From the NCBI GenBank assembly GCA_910583765.1, contig CAJTYS010000026.1, positions 1-58,519 on the forward strand: a stretch of DNA of 58,519 nt, in the 5' to 3' direction. Source of the DNA: an uncultured Eubacteriales bacterium. Lineage in GTDB: Bacteria; Bacillota; Clostridia; Peptostreptococcales; Anaerovoracaceae. Below the pieces are notes generated by a model. The model was given only the letters and a program-made list of their open reading frames with translations. It was not told where the DNA came from and ran no database searches. This document shows, piece after piece, positions 27,557 to 36,284 of the stretch (the first letter of the stretch is position 1; every line of letters starts with the position of its first letter). Position numbers and translations under genes: made by a program.

Positions 27557-27606
27557 TGGCTCCAGGATCAAAGAGCGGACTTGCCGCCGCTTTTTTGATG
27601 GAGCCA
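27557..27606 (+). terminator. Long compound hairpin with T-run, terminator
   Basis: Nested pairs TGGCTCC/GGAGCCA (27557-27563, 27600-27606), ATCAAA/TTTGAT and AGCGG/CCGCT form an extended stem; the inner stem alone is followed by six T. It would end the 50-residue gene and keeps the true start of the next gene downstream of it. Confidence 0.65.
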
Positions 27607-27681
27607 GGGGGGAAATATTTTTTGATGTGCCCAAGGAATTTCATAGCAAGAAGATTCATGAATAGAAAAGAGGTAGAACCA

Positions 27682-28803
27682 TTGAATGACTTACAGCGAC
27701 TGACCCTGCATCGCAGGGAGCTGCATAAAATACCGGAGCTGAGCAAGACGCTCCCTAAAACAAAAGCATACATAAAGTCCGTGCTGGACGCACTGGACTG
27801 TGAAATCATCGAAGTTTTGGAGTCCGGCGTGTGCGCGTATTTTGACCGAGGAAAGAAGACGACCATCGCCTACCGGGCTGATATGGACGCATTGCCGGTG
27901 ACAGAGGTTAATGTCTGTGACTACGCTTCTACCCATCAGGGCAGGATGCATGCCTGCGGCCACGATGCGCATTCGGCCGTGCTGTTAGGATTCGCCCAGT
28001 ATGTGGATACGCAGAAAGAACTGCCCCATAATGTCCTGTGCGTGTTTCAGCCAGCTGAGGAAACCACAGGAGGCGCGAAGGACATCTGTGAGACGGGGAT
28101 CTTTCAGAAATATCATGTAAGTCGTGTCTTTGGCCTGCACCTGTGGCCATTTATTGACGCTGGGAAAATCGCCAGCAAATCCGGGCCAATGATGCCCCGC
28201 TCTTCGGAAATCACCATCGAAGTCTTTGGCCGCTCTTCCCACGCCACTGCCCCGGAAAAGGGGATAGACGCATTATTCATCGCCAGCCAGTACATCCAGC
28301 AGCTGTACGAGGCTCATCGAGCAGGCATGCGGCCTAATCCCACGCCGGAGGAGCGGACTATCATTCAAATCTGCAAAATGGAAAGCGGCACCGCACGAAA
28401 CGTGATCTCCGGTTACAGCGCCCTCCTGGGCACCATGCGGGCTTTTTCTGATGAAGATTTCGCCGGACTGGTCCAGCTGCTGGAAGATACGGCTCAAAAG
28501 CTATCTGTTGAGTACGGCTGCCGGATCACTGCCGAGCACAGCGAAGGCTATCCGCCAGTGGTCAATGATCCCGCATTGTACCAGAGACTTCTGCCAGCTT
28601 TGCGCCAGGCCCTGGATTACGAAGAAATGCCCATCCCAGCCATGATCTCGGAGGATTATTCCTTCTATGGCTTGGAAGTGCCGTCTGTGTTCTTTTTTCT
28701 GGGGACTGGCACCGGCATCGCGCTCCACAGCAATAATTTTGACTTTGATGAGAAGATCTTGGTCCAGGGGCTGGAGCTGTATAAGGTGCTGCTGCGGCAG
28801 TAG
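27682..28803 (+). CDS. M20-family amidohydrolase, possible N-acetyldiaminopimelate deacetylase
   Basis: The 373-residue M20D peptidase has the metal/active-site motifs RADMDALP, MHACGHDAH and FQPAEE, and SEDYSF near the end. The TTG start at 27682 has AGAGG eight bases upstream and gives the length and N-terminus usual for the family; an ATG at 27658 has a poor site and is the alternative. The family includes N-acyl amino acid amidohydrolases and DapL. The lysine operon nearby contains the N-acetyl-type DapH but no deacetylase, so DapL is a reasonable guess, not proven. Confidence 0.85.
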   Translation: MNDLQRLTLHRRELHKIPELSKTLPKTKAYIKSVLDALDCEIIEVLESGVCAYFDRGKKTTIAYRADMDALPVTEVNVCDYASTHQGRMHACGHDAHSAVLLGFAQYVDTQKELPHNVLCVFQPAEETTGGAKDICETGIFQKYHVSRVFGLHLWPFIDAGKIASKSGPMMPRSSEITIEVFGRSSHATAPEKGIDALFIASQYIQQLYEAHRAGMRPNPTPEERTIIQICKMESGTARNVISGYSALLGTMRAFSDEDFAGLVQLLEDTAQKLSVEYGCRITAEHSEGYPPVVNDPALYQRLLPALRQALDYEEMPIPAMISEDYSFYGLEVPSVFFFLGTGTGIALHSNNFDFDEKILVQGLELYKVLLRQ

Positions 28804-28854
28804 TGTGCCGTTTTTTGGGGAAATGCGGCTGCGCCTGCTCTGAAATCGGCGGCA

Positions 28855-28895
28855 CGGCGGGTTCGAGTCAAAAAAGAGAGATGTTGAACCCGCCG
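28855..28895. other. 10-bp hairpin in intergenic region
   Basis: CGGCGGGTTC (28855-28864) pairs exactly with GAACCCGCCG (28886-28895). A second hairpin ACGCATG/CATGCGT follows at 28931-28956. Neither has a clear T-run on the plus strand. The rest of 28804-29006 shows no gene. Confidence 0.4.
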
Positions 28896-29006
28896 AGGTT
28901 AGCATAGCTCCGAGCTTGATGCATAAAAAGACGCATGACTGTTAAGTGACATGCGTTCCCACTGAAAATTACTGTCCATATGGGCGGTATCAATCAACGT
29001 AGCTTC

Positions 29007-29484
29007 CTATATAAGTTCCTGGTCTAAAAGAAAATCGATCAGATTGATATGCAGAATGCCGCTATCATCATACCAACGCTTGCCAATATCGTTTCTTACT
29101 ACAATCTTAGGGAAAGAGTCCCCGGTAAGGGCAAATGGCTTGAGTTCTATATCGGCTTTCTCCTGTGTAGACATAGCATAAGCGGATTGTATATAGGTTT
29201 TCTTTCCTCCTGAAGCAACAATAAAATCAATTTCTCTCGGAGCGCGCGCAGAATTTCCGTTTTCATTCATCGTTCTTGCGTAGACAACGCCAACATCAAC
29301 AGAAAACTGCCGGTTGATCAACTTGTTGTATATGATGTTTTCCATGATATGAGTCATCTCTTGCTGACGGAAACCAATGCGAGCATTTCTAAGACCGATA
29401 TCTTCACTGTAATATTTGTTAGGCGAATCAAAATAGGATTTCCTTTTGCATCTTATTTCCTGCCCGCTTTCAAGTTTTCATTGA
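29007..29484 (-). pseudogene. C-terminal fragment of a DUF4143-type AAA ATPase
   Basis: The frame is open from about 29484 down to 29007 and encodes KSYFDSPNKYYSEDIGLRNA, GFRQQEMTHIMENIIYN, REIDFIVASGGKKTYIQ and the usual C-terminus. That is about 155 residues of a protein normally near 400; the AAA domain is gone and a stop lies directly upstream. A short complete gene starting at 29357 would lack a ribosome site. Likely a decayed remnant. Confidence 0.75.
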
Positions 29485-29666
29485 ATATTATCGCCCATAA
29501 CGGCAGAAATATGCACTGGTATGAACGATCATCTGCTTATGCTATTTCTTAACTCCTGGCTTGGAAAGGTACGCTAAATCAAAGGCATGTTCCAGTAAAC
29601 ATGTGATATTTTCACAAAATTCACACGAAATCCGAAAAAAAGTTGTAGAAAAACACAAAAAAGGGG

Positions 29667-29695
29667 TTGCAATTTCAAACAATATCTAGTACACT
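29667..29695 (+). promoter_or_regulatory. Promoter of the lysine operon
   Basis: TTGCAA (29667-29672), a 17-bp spacer and TACACT (29690-29695) stand just before the riboswitch 5' strand at 29707, so transcription starts at the aptamer. Confidence 0.7.
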
Positions 29696-29705
29696 AGTGT
29701 TCAAG

Positions 29706-29842
29706 TTGATAGAGGCGCGAAGCAAAAAGAAGAATCGGAGAGCCGGCAGGTGATGACCTGATTTGGAGGTGCGTTTCGCCGAACTGGGAAGCCCAGGCAT
29801 GGGATCCTGGTGGGCATGCGGTTAACATCCGCATGACTGTCT
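29706..29842 (+). ncRNA. Lysine riboswitch (L-box) aptamer
   Basis: The stretch opens with GATAGAGGCGCGA and closes with GACTGTC, the pair that forms P1 of the lysine riboswitch. Conserved inner blocks such as GAGGTGCGTTTCGCCGAACTGGG and the GGGCATGCGGTTAACATCCGCATGA arm are in order (each counted in parts). It lies directly before lysA and a terminator, so lysine binding should end transcription. Confidence 0.93.
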
Positions 29843-29967
29843 GCTTTGAAGCCATTCTTAAAAGCTAAGATTTGAGAATGCTCGGAGCAGTTGAGCTATC
29901 CTTCACATGACATTTGATGAACTTGCATCGAACAGGCAGCACGAGCTGCCATGGACAGTGCCATTTC

Positions 29968-29997
29968 AGTCAGCGAGGATTGCTCGCTGACTTTTTT
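29968..29997 (+). terminator. Riboswitch-controlled intrinsic terminator
   Basis: AGTCAGCGAG (29968-29977) pairs perfectly with CTCGCTGACT (29983-29992), followed by six T. It stands 126 bp after the aptamer, as the off-switch of the lysine riboswitch. Confidence 0.9.
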
Positions 29998-30002
29998 CGT
30001 TG

Positions 30003-30233
30003 ATGAAGGAAAACGCGGCCCATGACTTAAGGTGCCGGTCGATTGCCGCATTGTGTGGGCATGACAGCGTTTCAGCAAAAGTTCGTGTTTTCGCTTTTGT
30101 GGCCTTCCTCCAAAAAGTAAAGAAAGCGGGCTGCCAGAACGCCTTTGATCTTTCAGATGCGATCTGGACTCATCTGTACGAATCTATGCGAAAATTTCAA
30201 GAAGCAAGATCCTATCAACAAAAATACCAATAG
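30003..30233 (+). CDS. Possible small leader ORF before lysA (doubtful)
   Basis: An open frame of 76 codons begins right behind the riboswitch terminator and stops 17 bp before lysA. It has no ribosome site and resembles no known family. If real it would be expressed only when the riboswitch allows read-through. More likely it is untranslated leader. Confidence 0.2.
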   Translation: MKENAAHDLRCRSIAALCGHDSVSAKVRVFAFVAFLQKVKKAGCQNAFDLSDAIWTHLYESMRKFQEARSYQQKYQ

Positions 30234-30250
30234 AAAAGAGAAGATAAAGC

Positions 30251-31531
30251 ATGGCAAACTTAGAAATCGGAGGAATCGACTGCCGAGACCTGGCAGCCGT
30301 TTCAGGAACACCGCTTCTTGTCTATGATGAAGAAAAAATCGAAACCCAATTCGCAGCTGCCACGGAAAACTTTAAATCTCAGGAATTCGACACAGAGATC
30401 GTTTATGCGGCAAAGGCGTTTTCCTGCACAGCGATCTTTGAAAAAGCGCAGCAGGCCGGCGCGGGGCTGGACGTGGTCAGCGGCGGAGAACTGTACTGCG
30501 CGCAGCAGGCGGGCGTGGACATGAAACGGGTTTATTTCCACGGGAACAACAAATCCACGGAAGAGTTGGAAATGGCCTTAAAGCTGGGCTGCGGCACCAT
30601 TGTGCTGGACAATGACATGGAATGTGAGCGGCTGATCGCCCTTTCTGAACGGGAGAAAGCGCCGATTGACGTGCTCCTGCGGGTCAACCCAGGGATCGAG
30701 GCCCACACCCACCAGTATATCCAAACCTCAGGCTCTGATTCCAAATTCGGGATCTCCATTCAAAAGACGGAACAGATCCAAAGCCTGGCGCGAAAAGTCC
30801 TGGACAGCGGCTACGTGACCTTCAAAGGTTTCCACAGCCATATTGGTTCCCAGATCACAGAGACAGAAGGCTTTGAAAAAGCCCTGGAGATCATGATCAG
30901 CTTCATCAGCGACATGAAAAAACAGGGTGTGCCAGCGGAGACTTTGAGCATTGGCGGCGGCTTCGGCATCCGCTACACAGAGGATGACCAGCCCATGCCT
31001 TTGGGAGAAATGGCAAAAAGGCTGGCCCGGATCTGCGAGAAACAGCTGGCTGAAAAAAAACTGGAGCTAAAAAAATTGATCATGGAGCCAGGGCGCTCCA
31101 TCGTAGGGGAGGCGGGATACTCACTTTATCAAGTGGGGTTCAGTAAAGACACGGACACCAAACATTTCCTCTTTGTGGACGGCGGCATGAGCGATAACAT
31201 CAGGCCGGCTCTTTATCAGGCCAAATACAGCTGCGACATCGCCACCCGCATGGGCGAGGCCAAAGACAAGACCTACTGCGTTGCTGGGAAAAACTGCGAA
31301 TCAGGAGACATCCTCATCCAGGAAGCGCAGCTGCCGTCTTCTGCAAGAGAAGGGGACCTTCTAGTGATCTACGCTGCCGGCGCTTATGGATACTCCATGG
31401 CCAGCAATTACAATCGGGCAGGCCGGCCGGAAGTGGTGTTTGTCAAAAAAGGCAAGGCCCGCAGAGTCCTCAAACGAGAAACATATCAGGACCAGCTCCG
31501 GCTGGAAACTGATGAACAATTGATATTTTAG
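30251..31531 (+). CDS. lysA: Diaminopimelate decarboxylase
   Basis: The 426-residue PLP enzyme makes L-lysine from meso-diaminopimelate, the last pathway step. The cofactor lysine is in VYAAKAF, followed by HSHIGSQI, the GGGFGI phosphate loop and EPGRSIVGEAG. First gene of the riboswitch-controlled operon. Confidence 0.96.
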   Translation: MANLEIGGIDCRDLAAVSGTPLLVYDEEKIETQFAAATENFKSQEFDTEIVYAAKAFSCTAIFEKAQQAGAGLDVVSGGELYCAQQAGVDMKRVYFHGNNKSTEELEMALKLGCGTIVLDNDMECERLIALSEREKAPIDVLLRVNPGIEAHTHQYIQTSGSDSKFGISIQKTEQIQSLARKVLDSGYVTFKGFHSHIGSQITETEGFEKALEIMISFISDMKKQGVPAETLSIGGGFGIRYTEDDQPMPLGEMAKRLARICEKQLAEKKLELKKLIMEPGRSIVGEAGYSLYQVGFSKDTDTKHFLFVDGGMSDNIRPALYQAKYSCDIATRMGEAKDKTYCVAGKNCESGDILIQEAQLPSSAREGDLLVIYAAGAYGYSMASNYNRAGRPEVVFVKKGKARRVLKRETYQDQLRLETDEQLIF

Positions 31532-31546
31532 GAAAGGAAAAACAAC

Positions 31547-32758
31547 ATGAACGTAGTACAAAAATACAATGGAAGATGCGTGGACACCATTGACAAAATA
31601 AAAGCCATCGCACAAAACGTGGCTGAAACCAGAAAAGAAGGAGACGGGCTGGTCATCGTGGCCAGCGCCATGGGAAGAACCACTGACAAGCTGACGAGAA
31701 TGGCGCAGGAAGCGGGAACAGACATCCCCAAGAGAGAGCTGGATGCGCTCCTGGCCACAGGAGAACAGCAGTCCGTGGCGCTTTTGGCCATCGCTCTGAA
31801 CAGCCTGGGAATTCCAGCAGTTTCCATGACCGGTTTTCAGTCAGGCTTCATCACCAATGATTATCATACCAACGCTAGAATCAAAGAGATCAACACCGAG
31901 CGAGTGGAAGAGATTTTGGCAGAAGGCAAGATCCCCATTGTGGCAGGCTTTCAGGGAGTCAGCGAAGACGGCGATGTGACCACCTTGGGAAGAGGCGGTT
32001 CGGATATCACGGCAGTGGCAATCGCAGCGCATTTAGGCTGGCCTTGTGAAGTTTACAGCACAGCGGAATGTCTGTACACCGTGGATCCGGCCATTTATCC
32101 AGAAGCGAAACGGCTGCCGTCCATTACTTACGAGGAAATGATGGAGCTGGCCCATCTGGGCGCTGACAAGCTGGAAACCCGCAGCGTGGAGCTGGCGAAA
32201 AAATACAATGTGAAGTTATTTTTAGGTAAATCATTGGAAAGGGATAAAAGTAAAGGAACATATATCATGAACAACAACGAAAATTTATTAGTAGAAGATA
32301 TGCCGATCACAGGCATGAGCATACAGGAAGATATCACGATTTTCACTCTGAGAAACATCAAAAATGACGGCAAGACCGTGGCTGAATGCTTCAAACTGCT
32401 GGGAGAAATGAACGTCAATGTGGACATGATCTCTCAGCAGAACACTGGCAAGGAAACTTGCTCCGTATCCTTCAGCTGCACCAGAGAGCAGGGCAGGGAA
32501 TTGAAGAAAAACATTGACGCGGACAAAGCTTTCGCAGGCGTGACCGTGGAATGCGAGGACGACCTGGCCATGATTTCCCTGGTAGGCGTTGGCATGGCCA
32601 CTCACTCCGGCGTTGCCAGCGAGGTGTTCAATGTTCTGGCGGAAAACGATATCAGATACTATCACATCACCACTTCGGAGATTTCCATTTCCGTCACAGT
32701 GGACATGGAATGGAAGATCAAGGCGGCCATTGCTTTGTGTCAGGCATTTGATCTGTAA
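31547..32758 (+). CDS. lysC: Aspartokinase-like protein with unusual active-site motifs
   Basis: The 403-residue protein has an amino-acid kinase domain (1-245) and two C-terminal ACT domains (about 262-400), the layout of lysine-sensitive aspartokinase. GRGGSD (148-153) and LLATGEQ are kept. However the N-terminal KFGGTS motif reads KYNGRC (6-11), the YTDVxG segment reads YSTAEC (170-175) and LHPR reads LETR (209-212). All normally near-invariant. It may have weak or altered kinase activity or act as a regulator. No frameshift is seen; the deviations are in-frame. Context (between lysA and dapF) supports a role in lysine synthesis. Confidence 0.85.
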   Translation: MNVVQKYNGRCVDTIDKIKAIAQNVAETRKEGDGLVIVASAMGRTTDKLTRMAQEAGTDIPKRELDALLATGEQQSVALLAIALNSLGIPAVSMTGFQSGFITNDYHTNARIKEINTERVEEILAEGKIPIVAGFQGVSEDGDVTTLGRGGSDITAVAIAAHLGWPCEVYSTAECLYTVDPAIYPEAKRLPSITYEEMMELAHLGADKLETRSVELAKKYNVKLFLGKSLERDKSKGTYIMNNNENLLVEDMPITGMSIQEDITIFTLRNIKNDGKTVAECFKLLGEMNVNVDMISQQNTGKETCSVSFSCTREQGRELKKNIDADKAFAGVTVECEDDLAMISLVGVGMATHSGVASEVFNVLAENDIRYYHITTSEISISVTVDMEWKIKAAIALCQAFDL

Positions 32759-32782
32759 AGCAAAAAAGACAGGAGAGGTTTC

Positions 32783-33610
32783 ATGATTGGATTCGCGAAG
32801 TACCATGGGTGCGGAAATAATTTCATTATCGTCAGAGAATCGGAAGTTTCTGGCAGGGACTACAGCCGTTTGGCCCAGGCAGTGTGCGCTGTGGCCACAG
32901 GCATTGGAGCGGACGGACTGATCATTGTCAGGGAAGAGCCTGCGCTGGAAATGGTTTTTTACAATATGGATGGAAGCCGCGCGCCTATGTGCGGCAACGG
33001 GATCCGGTGTTTCGCGGCTTATTGCTATGACCAGGGGATTCAAACAGAGCAGATGTATCCGGTCCAGACTCTGGCGGGAGAAATGATCGTCCAGCGGCTA
33101 AAGGAGGATCCGTTCACAGTAGAAATCAGCATGGGAAAGCCCAGCTTTCGATCAGCGGATTTCGGTGTGCTGGACGGCTCGGAGAGCTTCATTCACCAGC
33201 AGCTGGAAACAACGGAAGGCAGTTTCACAGTCAGCAGCTGCTTTATGGGAACGGTCCACACAGTGGTCTGGATCGATGACGGTGATTTCCCTTCGGAAAC
33301 CGCTGCGGCCCAGCTGTCGAACCACCCTGTTTTTTCAGAAAAAACCAATGTAAACTTTGTAAAGAAAATAGATTCCGCGACTTTGGAAATCAAGACTTAT
33401 GAGCGGGGCGTGGGCTTTACCTTCGCCTGCGGCACAGGTGCGTGCGCGTCACAAGTTTTCGGTGTTCGAGAGGGCAAGACCGATCATCAGGTCACGGTCC
33501 GTCTGCCTTATGGACAGCTGATCATCACCCAGCTGCCAGACGGCGAGATCAAAATGGCAGGACCTGCCGTAAAAGTCGCGGAGGGGACATATATGCAGGA
33601 GGAAGACTAA
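32783..33610 (+). CDS. dapF: Diaminopimelate epimerase
   Basis: The 275-residue enzyme converts LL- to meso-diaminopimelate by a two-cysteine mechanism; both catalytic cysteines are present in MCGNGIRC and FACGTGAC. It begins 24 bp after the aspartokinase-like gene and is followed after 1 bp by dapA. Confidence 0.96.
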   Translation: MIGFAKYHGCGNNFIIVRESEVSGRDYSRLAQAVCAVATGIGADGLIIVREEPALEMVFYNMDGSRAPMCGNGIRCFAAYCYDQGIQTEQMYPVQTLAGEMIVQRLKEDPFTVEISMGKPSFRSADFGVLDGSESFIHQQLETTEGSFTVSSCFMGTVHTVVWIDDGDFPSETAAAQLSNHPVFSEKTNVNFVKKIDSATLEIKTYERGVGFTFACGTGACASQVFGVREGKTDHQVTVRLPYGQLIITQLPDGEIKMAGPAVKVAEGTYMQEED

Positions 33611-33611
33611 C

Positions 33612-34487
33612 ATGATAACAGGTTCAATGGTGGCGCTTATCACACCATTTCACGAAGACGGAAGTGTCAATTACGGGCGGCTGGCAGAGCTGATCGAATG
33701 GCATATCGAAGAACAGACTGACGCGATTTTAGTGCTGGGCACAACGGCGGAAACGCCGGCTCTCACGGTCACAGAAGAAGATGAGATCGCTCGGATTTCC
33801 ATAGAAACAGCGGCGGGAAGAGTTCCCATCATTGTGGGAAGCGGCTCTAACAATACGATGATCGCCATGGAGCAGAGCGTCAAGTATGAAAAAATGGGAG
33901 CTGACGGCCTGCTGGTCATCACCCCGTACTACAACAAGACCAACAAAGCCGGAATGGTGAACCATTTCTACACAGTGGCGGACGCGGTGAACATTCCGAT
34001 CTATGTGTACAACGTGCCGGGCAGGACAGGGGTTTCCCTGACTTACGAAGCATTAGCGGAGATCAGCAAGCATAAGAATATTGTAGGGATCAAGGAAGCC
34101 AGCGGCGACATGTCGTTTATCACGAAAATTTCCAGGCTGATCAATGAAAACTTTAACGTGTACTGCGGAAACGATGATATTTCCATCCCGCTCATGTCCA
34201 TGGGCGGCGCGGGGATCATTTCTGTTCTGGCAAATATTCTGCCTCGACAGACCCACGACATGGCTATGGCATACCTTAATGGAGATGTGAAGAAAGCGGC
34301 GGAAATGCAAAAGTATTATCTGGATTTCATTAACGCTCTGTTCATTGAAACCAATCCGATCCCTATCAAGGAGGCCATGAATTTAGCAGGCATGAACGTT
34401 GGCGGATACCGGATGCCGCTGTGTCCAATGGAAGACGACACCAAGGCAAAGCTGGTTGAAACCATGAAAGCCATTGATCTGCTGTAA
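33612..34487 (+). CDS. dapA: 4-hydroxy-tetrahydrodipicolinate synthase
   Basis: The 291-residue enzyme joins pyruvate and aspartate semialdehyde. The GTTAE loop, the tyrosine in YNVPGRTG and the Schiff-base lysine in VGIKEASG are canonical, unlike the DapA-like gene at 7912. Operon position supports the biosynthetic role. Confidence 0.96.
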   Translation: MITGSMVALITPFHEDGSVNYGRLAELIEWHIEEQTDAILVLGTTAETPALTVTEEDEIARISIETAAGRVPIIVGSGSNNTMIAMEQSVKYEKMGADGLLVITPYYNKTNKAGMVNHFYTVADAVNIPIYVYNVPGRTGVSLTYEALAEISKHKNIVGIKEASGDMSFITKISRLINENFNVYCGNDDISIPLMSMGGAGIISVLANILPRQTHDMAMAYLNGDVKKAAEMQKYYLDFINALFIETNPIPIKEAMNLAGMNVGGYRMPLCPMEDDTKAKLVETMKAIDLL

Positions 34488-34532
34488 ACACGGGATCTTG
34501 GCCGGATATATGGAAAGGAGCAAGAAGCAAAC

Positions 34533-35246
34533 ATGATAAAAGCAGCCATTTTAGGCGCGGGAGCCATGGGAAAGGTCCTGGCTCAGACCATGGAAGAACA
34601 GGAAGGCATCGAAGTCGCGGTCATGGTAGAGCCTCGAAACGGGGAAACTTTGGCCGGCGATGTGGATGTGGTCATTGATTTCAGCAATCCGGACAATCTG
34701 GAAATGCTGGTAAAGTTTTGCGAAGCAGCGGGCTGTCCAGCTGTGATCGCCACCACAGGGTTTGACTCACAGCAGCAGGAACAGATCAAGGCCTTGGCCC
34801 AACAGGTGCCAGTTGTGTTCGCGGCAAATTTCTCTTTAGGCATCACCATTATGCGGCGGGTGCTGTCGGAGATCGCACCGGTCTTGGAAGACAGCTTTGA
34901 CATGGAAGTGATCGAAAAGCATCATAACAAGAAGCTGGATTCGCCAAGCGGCACGGCGAAAATGCTGGTGGCCGCCCTCAACAGCAGGGGCGATTATGAG
35001 GAGGTCCACGGCAGGGAGGGAAACCGAAAGCGGGGCAAGGAAATTGGGATCCATGCGGTGCGCGGCGGAACCATCGCCGGCGAACACCAAGTGATTTTCG
35101 CAGGTGAAGATGAAATTTTAGAAATCAAACACACGGCAGGCTCCAAGAAAATCTTTGCCGCAGGAGCGGTGAAGGCGGCTCGTTTCACGCAGGCCGCGGC
35201 GCCGGGGCTTTACGACATGGAAGACGTACTGTTTGGTGAAAAATAA
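34533..35246 (+). CDS. dapB: 4-hydroxy-tetrahydrodipicolinate reductase
   Basis: The 237-residue protein has the nucleotide-binding GAGAMG, the catalytic EKHHNKKLDSPSGTA block and GEHQVIF. It is somewhat shorter than the family norm of about 250-270 but all landmarks are present. AAAGGAGCAAG precedes the ATG. Confidence 0.95.
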   Translation: MIKAAILGAGAMGKVLAQTMEEQEGIEVAVMVEPRNGETLAGDVDVVIDFSNPDNLEMLVKFCEAAGCPAVIATTGFDSQQQEQIKALAQQVPVVFAANFSLGITIMRRVLSEIAPVLEDSFDMEVIEKHHNKKLDSPSGTAKMLVAALNSRGDYEEVHGREGNRKRGKEIGIHAVRGGTIAGEHQVIFAGEDEILEIKHTAGSKKIFAAGAVKAARFTQAAAPGLYDMEDVLFGEK

Positions 35247-35265
35247 CAAAGGAAGCGAGTTACGG

Positions 35266-35958
35266 ATGGAAGCAAGAGAATTAATAGAGTTTATTGGAAA
35301 CGCAGAAAAAAAGACGCCTGTAAAAGTGTATGTCAAAGAAAAAGAGCCGGTGGATTTTACCGGATGCCAGGTCTTCGGGGCCAGCGACAAGATCGTGTTC
35401 GGCGACTGGAACGCCATCAAGCCGGTGCTGGAGGCCAATAAAGATAAGATCCAGGATTTTGTGGTGGAAAACGATTGCCGGAATTCGGCCATCCCCATGC
35501 TGGACATGAAAAACATCAACGCCCGCATTGAGCCGGGCGCGATCATCAGGGACATGGTGGAGATCGGTGACAACGCAGTGATCATGATGGGCGCGGTCAT
35601 TAACATCGGTTCCGTGATCGGAGAAGGAACTATGATCGATATGGGCGCTGTCCTGGGGGGAAGGGCCACTGTGGGAAAAAACTGCCACATTGGAGCAGGG
35701 ACTGTTCTGGCGGGAGTCATCGAACCGCCTAACGCTACGCCTGTGATCATAGAAGACAATGTGGTCATCGGCGCTAACGCTGTTGTGCTGGAAGGGTGCA
35801 GGGTAGGAAAAGGCGCAGTTGTCGCCGCCGGTGCGGTAGTCATTGAAGATGTGCCTGCGGGCGCAGTGGTGGCAGGCGTTCCGGCCAGGATCATCAAATC
35901 CGCGGATGACACGGCAGCGGAGAAAATAGAGATCGTTGATGCCCTGCGGCAGCTGTAG
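35266..35958 (+). CDS. dapH: Tetrahydrodipicolinate N-acetyltransferase
   Basis: The 230-residue left-handed beta-helix acyltransferase has hexapeptide repeats (IGDNAVIMMGAVINIG to VPAGAVVAGVPARI) and the N-terminal helical part of DapH. This defines the N-acetyl branch of lysine synthesis. The start at 35266 (MEARELIEF) is preceded by AAAGGAAGCG; an earlier in-frame start overlaps dapB. The aminotransferase DapX is absent, and the deacetylase may be the M20 gene at 27682. Confidence 0.93.
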   Translation: MEARELIEFIGNAEKKTPVKVYVKEKEPVDFTGCQVFGASDKIVFGDWNAIKPVLEANKDKIQDFVVENDCRNSAIPMLDMKNINARIEPGAIIRDMVEIGDNAVIMMGAVINIGSVIGEGTMIDMGAVLGGRATVGKNCHIGAGTVLAGVIEPPNATPVIIEDNVVIGANAVVLEGCRVGKGAVVAAGAVVIEDVPAGAVVAGVPARIIKSADDTAAEKIEIVDALRQL

Positions 35959-35979
35959 GGCGGCAAGATCGGAATACAT

Positions 35980-36023
35980 AGGATGGGCAGGTGCGTTTGC
36001 GTACCTGCCCATCCTGTATTTTT
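35980..36023 (+). terminator. Strong terminator of the lysine operon
   Basis: AGGATGGGCAGGT (35980-35992) pairs perfectly over 13 bp with 36003-36015, followed by TGTATTTTT. Confidence 0.92.
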
Positions 36024-36204
36024 GTGGACAGGATCTGCTTTGTTGAGCGGGCTCTGGATTTTCATAAATGTGGGCTAAATCATGGATTATGGATGCGCTT
36101 GTCGCACAGGTAAGCTTTGGTCAGTGAAAGGGAGAAAGCTGGGCCTTTTTTAAGGTGCGAGCTTTTTTGTTACTATAGAAAATGAAAAAAATACCAGTAA
36201 ATTG

Positions 36205-36233
36205 TTGACAAATCATGATTCTCGGAGTAAAAT
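36205..36233 (+). promoter_or_regulatory. Sigma-70-type promoter for the Rpn-family gene
   Basis: TTGACA (36205-36210), 17-bp spacer, TAAAAT (36228-36233), about 50 bp before the first possible start codon. The remainder of 36024-36284 shows no gene. Confidence 0.75.
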
Positions 36234-36284
36234 GTAAAATAATAACTGAAATGATCATAAAAGGGAGTTTGAAAGTTTTACTAA

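Noticed and set aside
28858..28872. GGGTTCGAGTC looked like a tRNA T-arm
   Set aside because: It is one arm of a 10-bp hairpin, and no acceptor, D or anticodon arms are around it.
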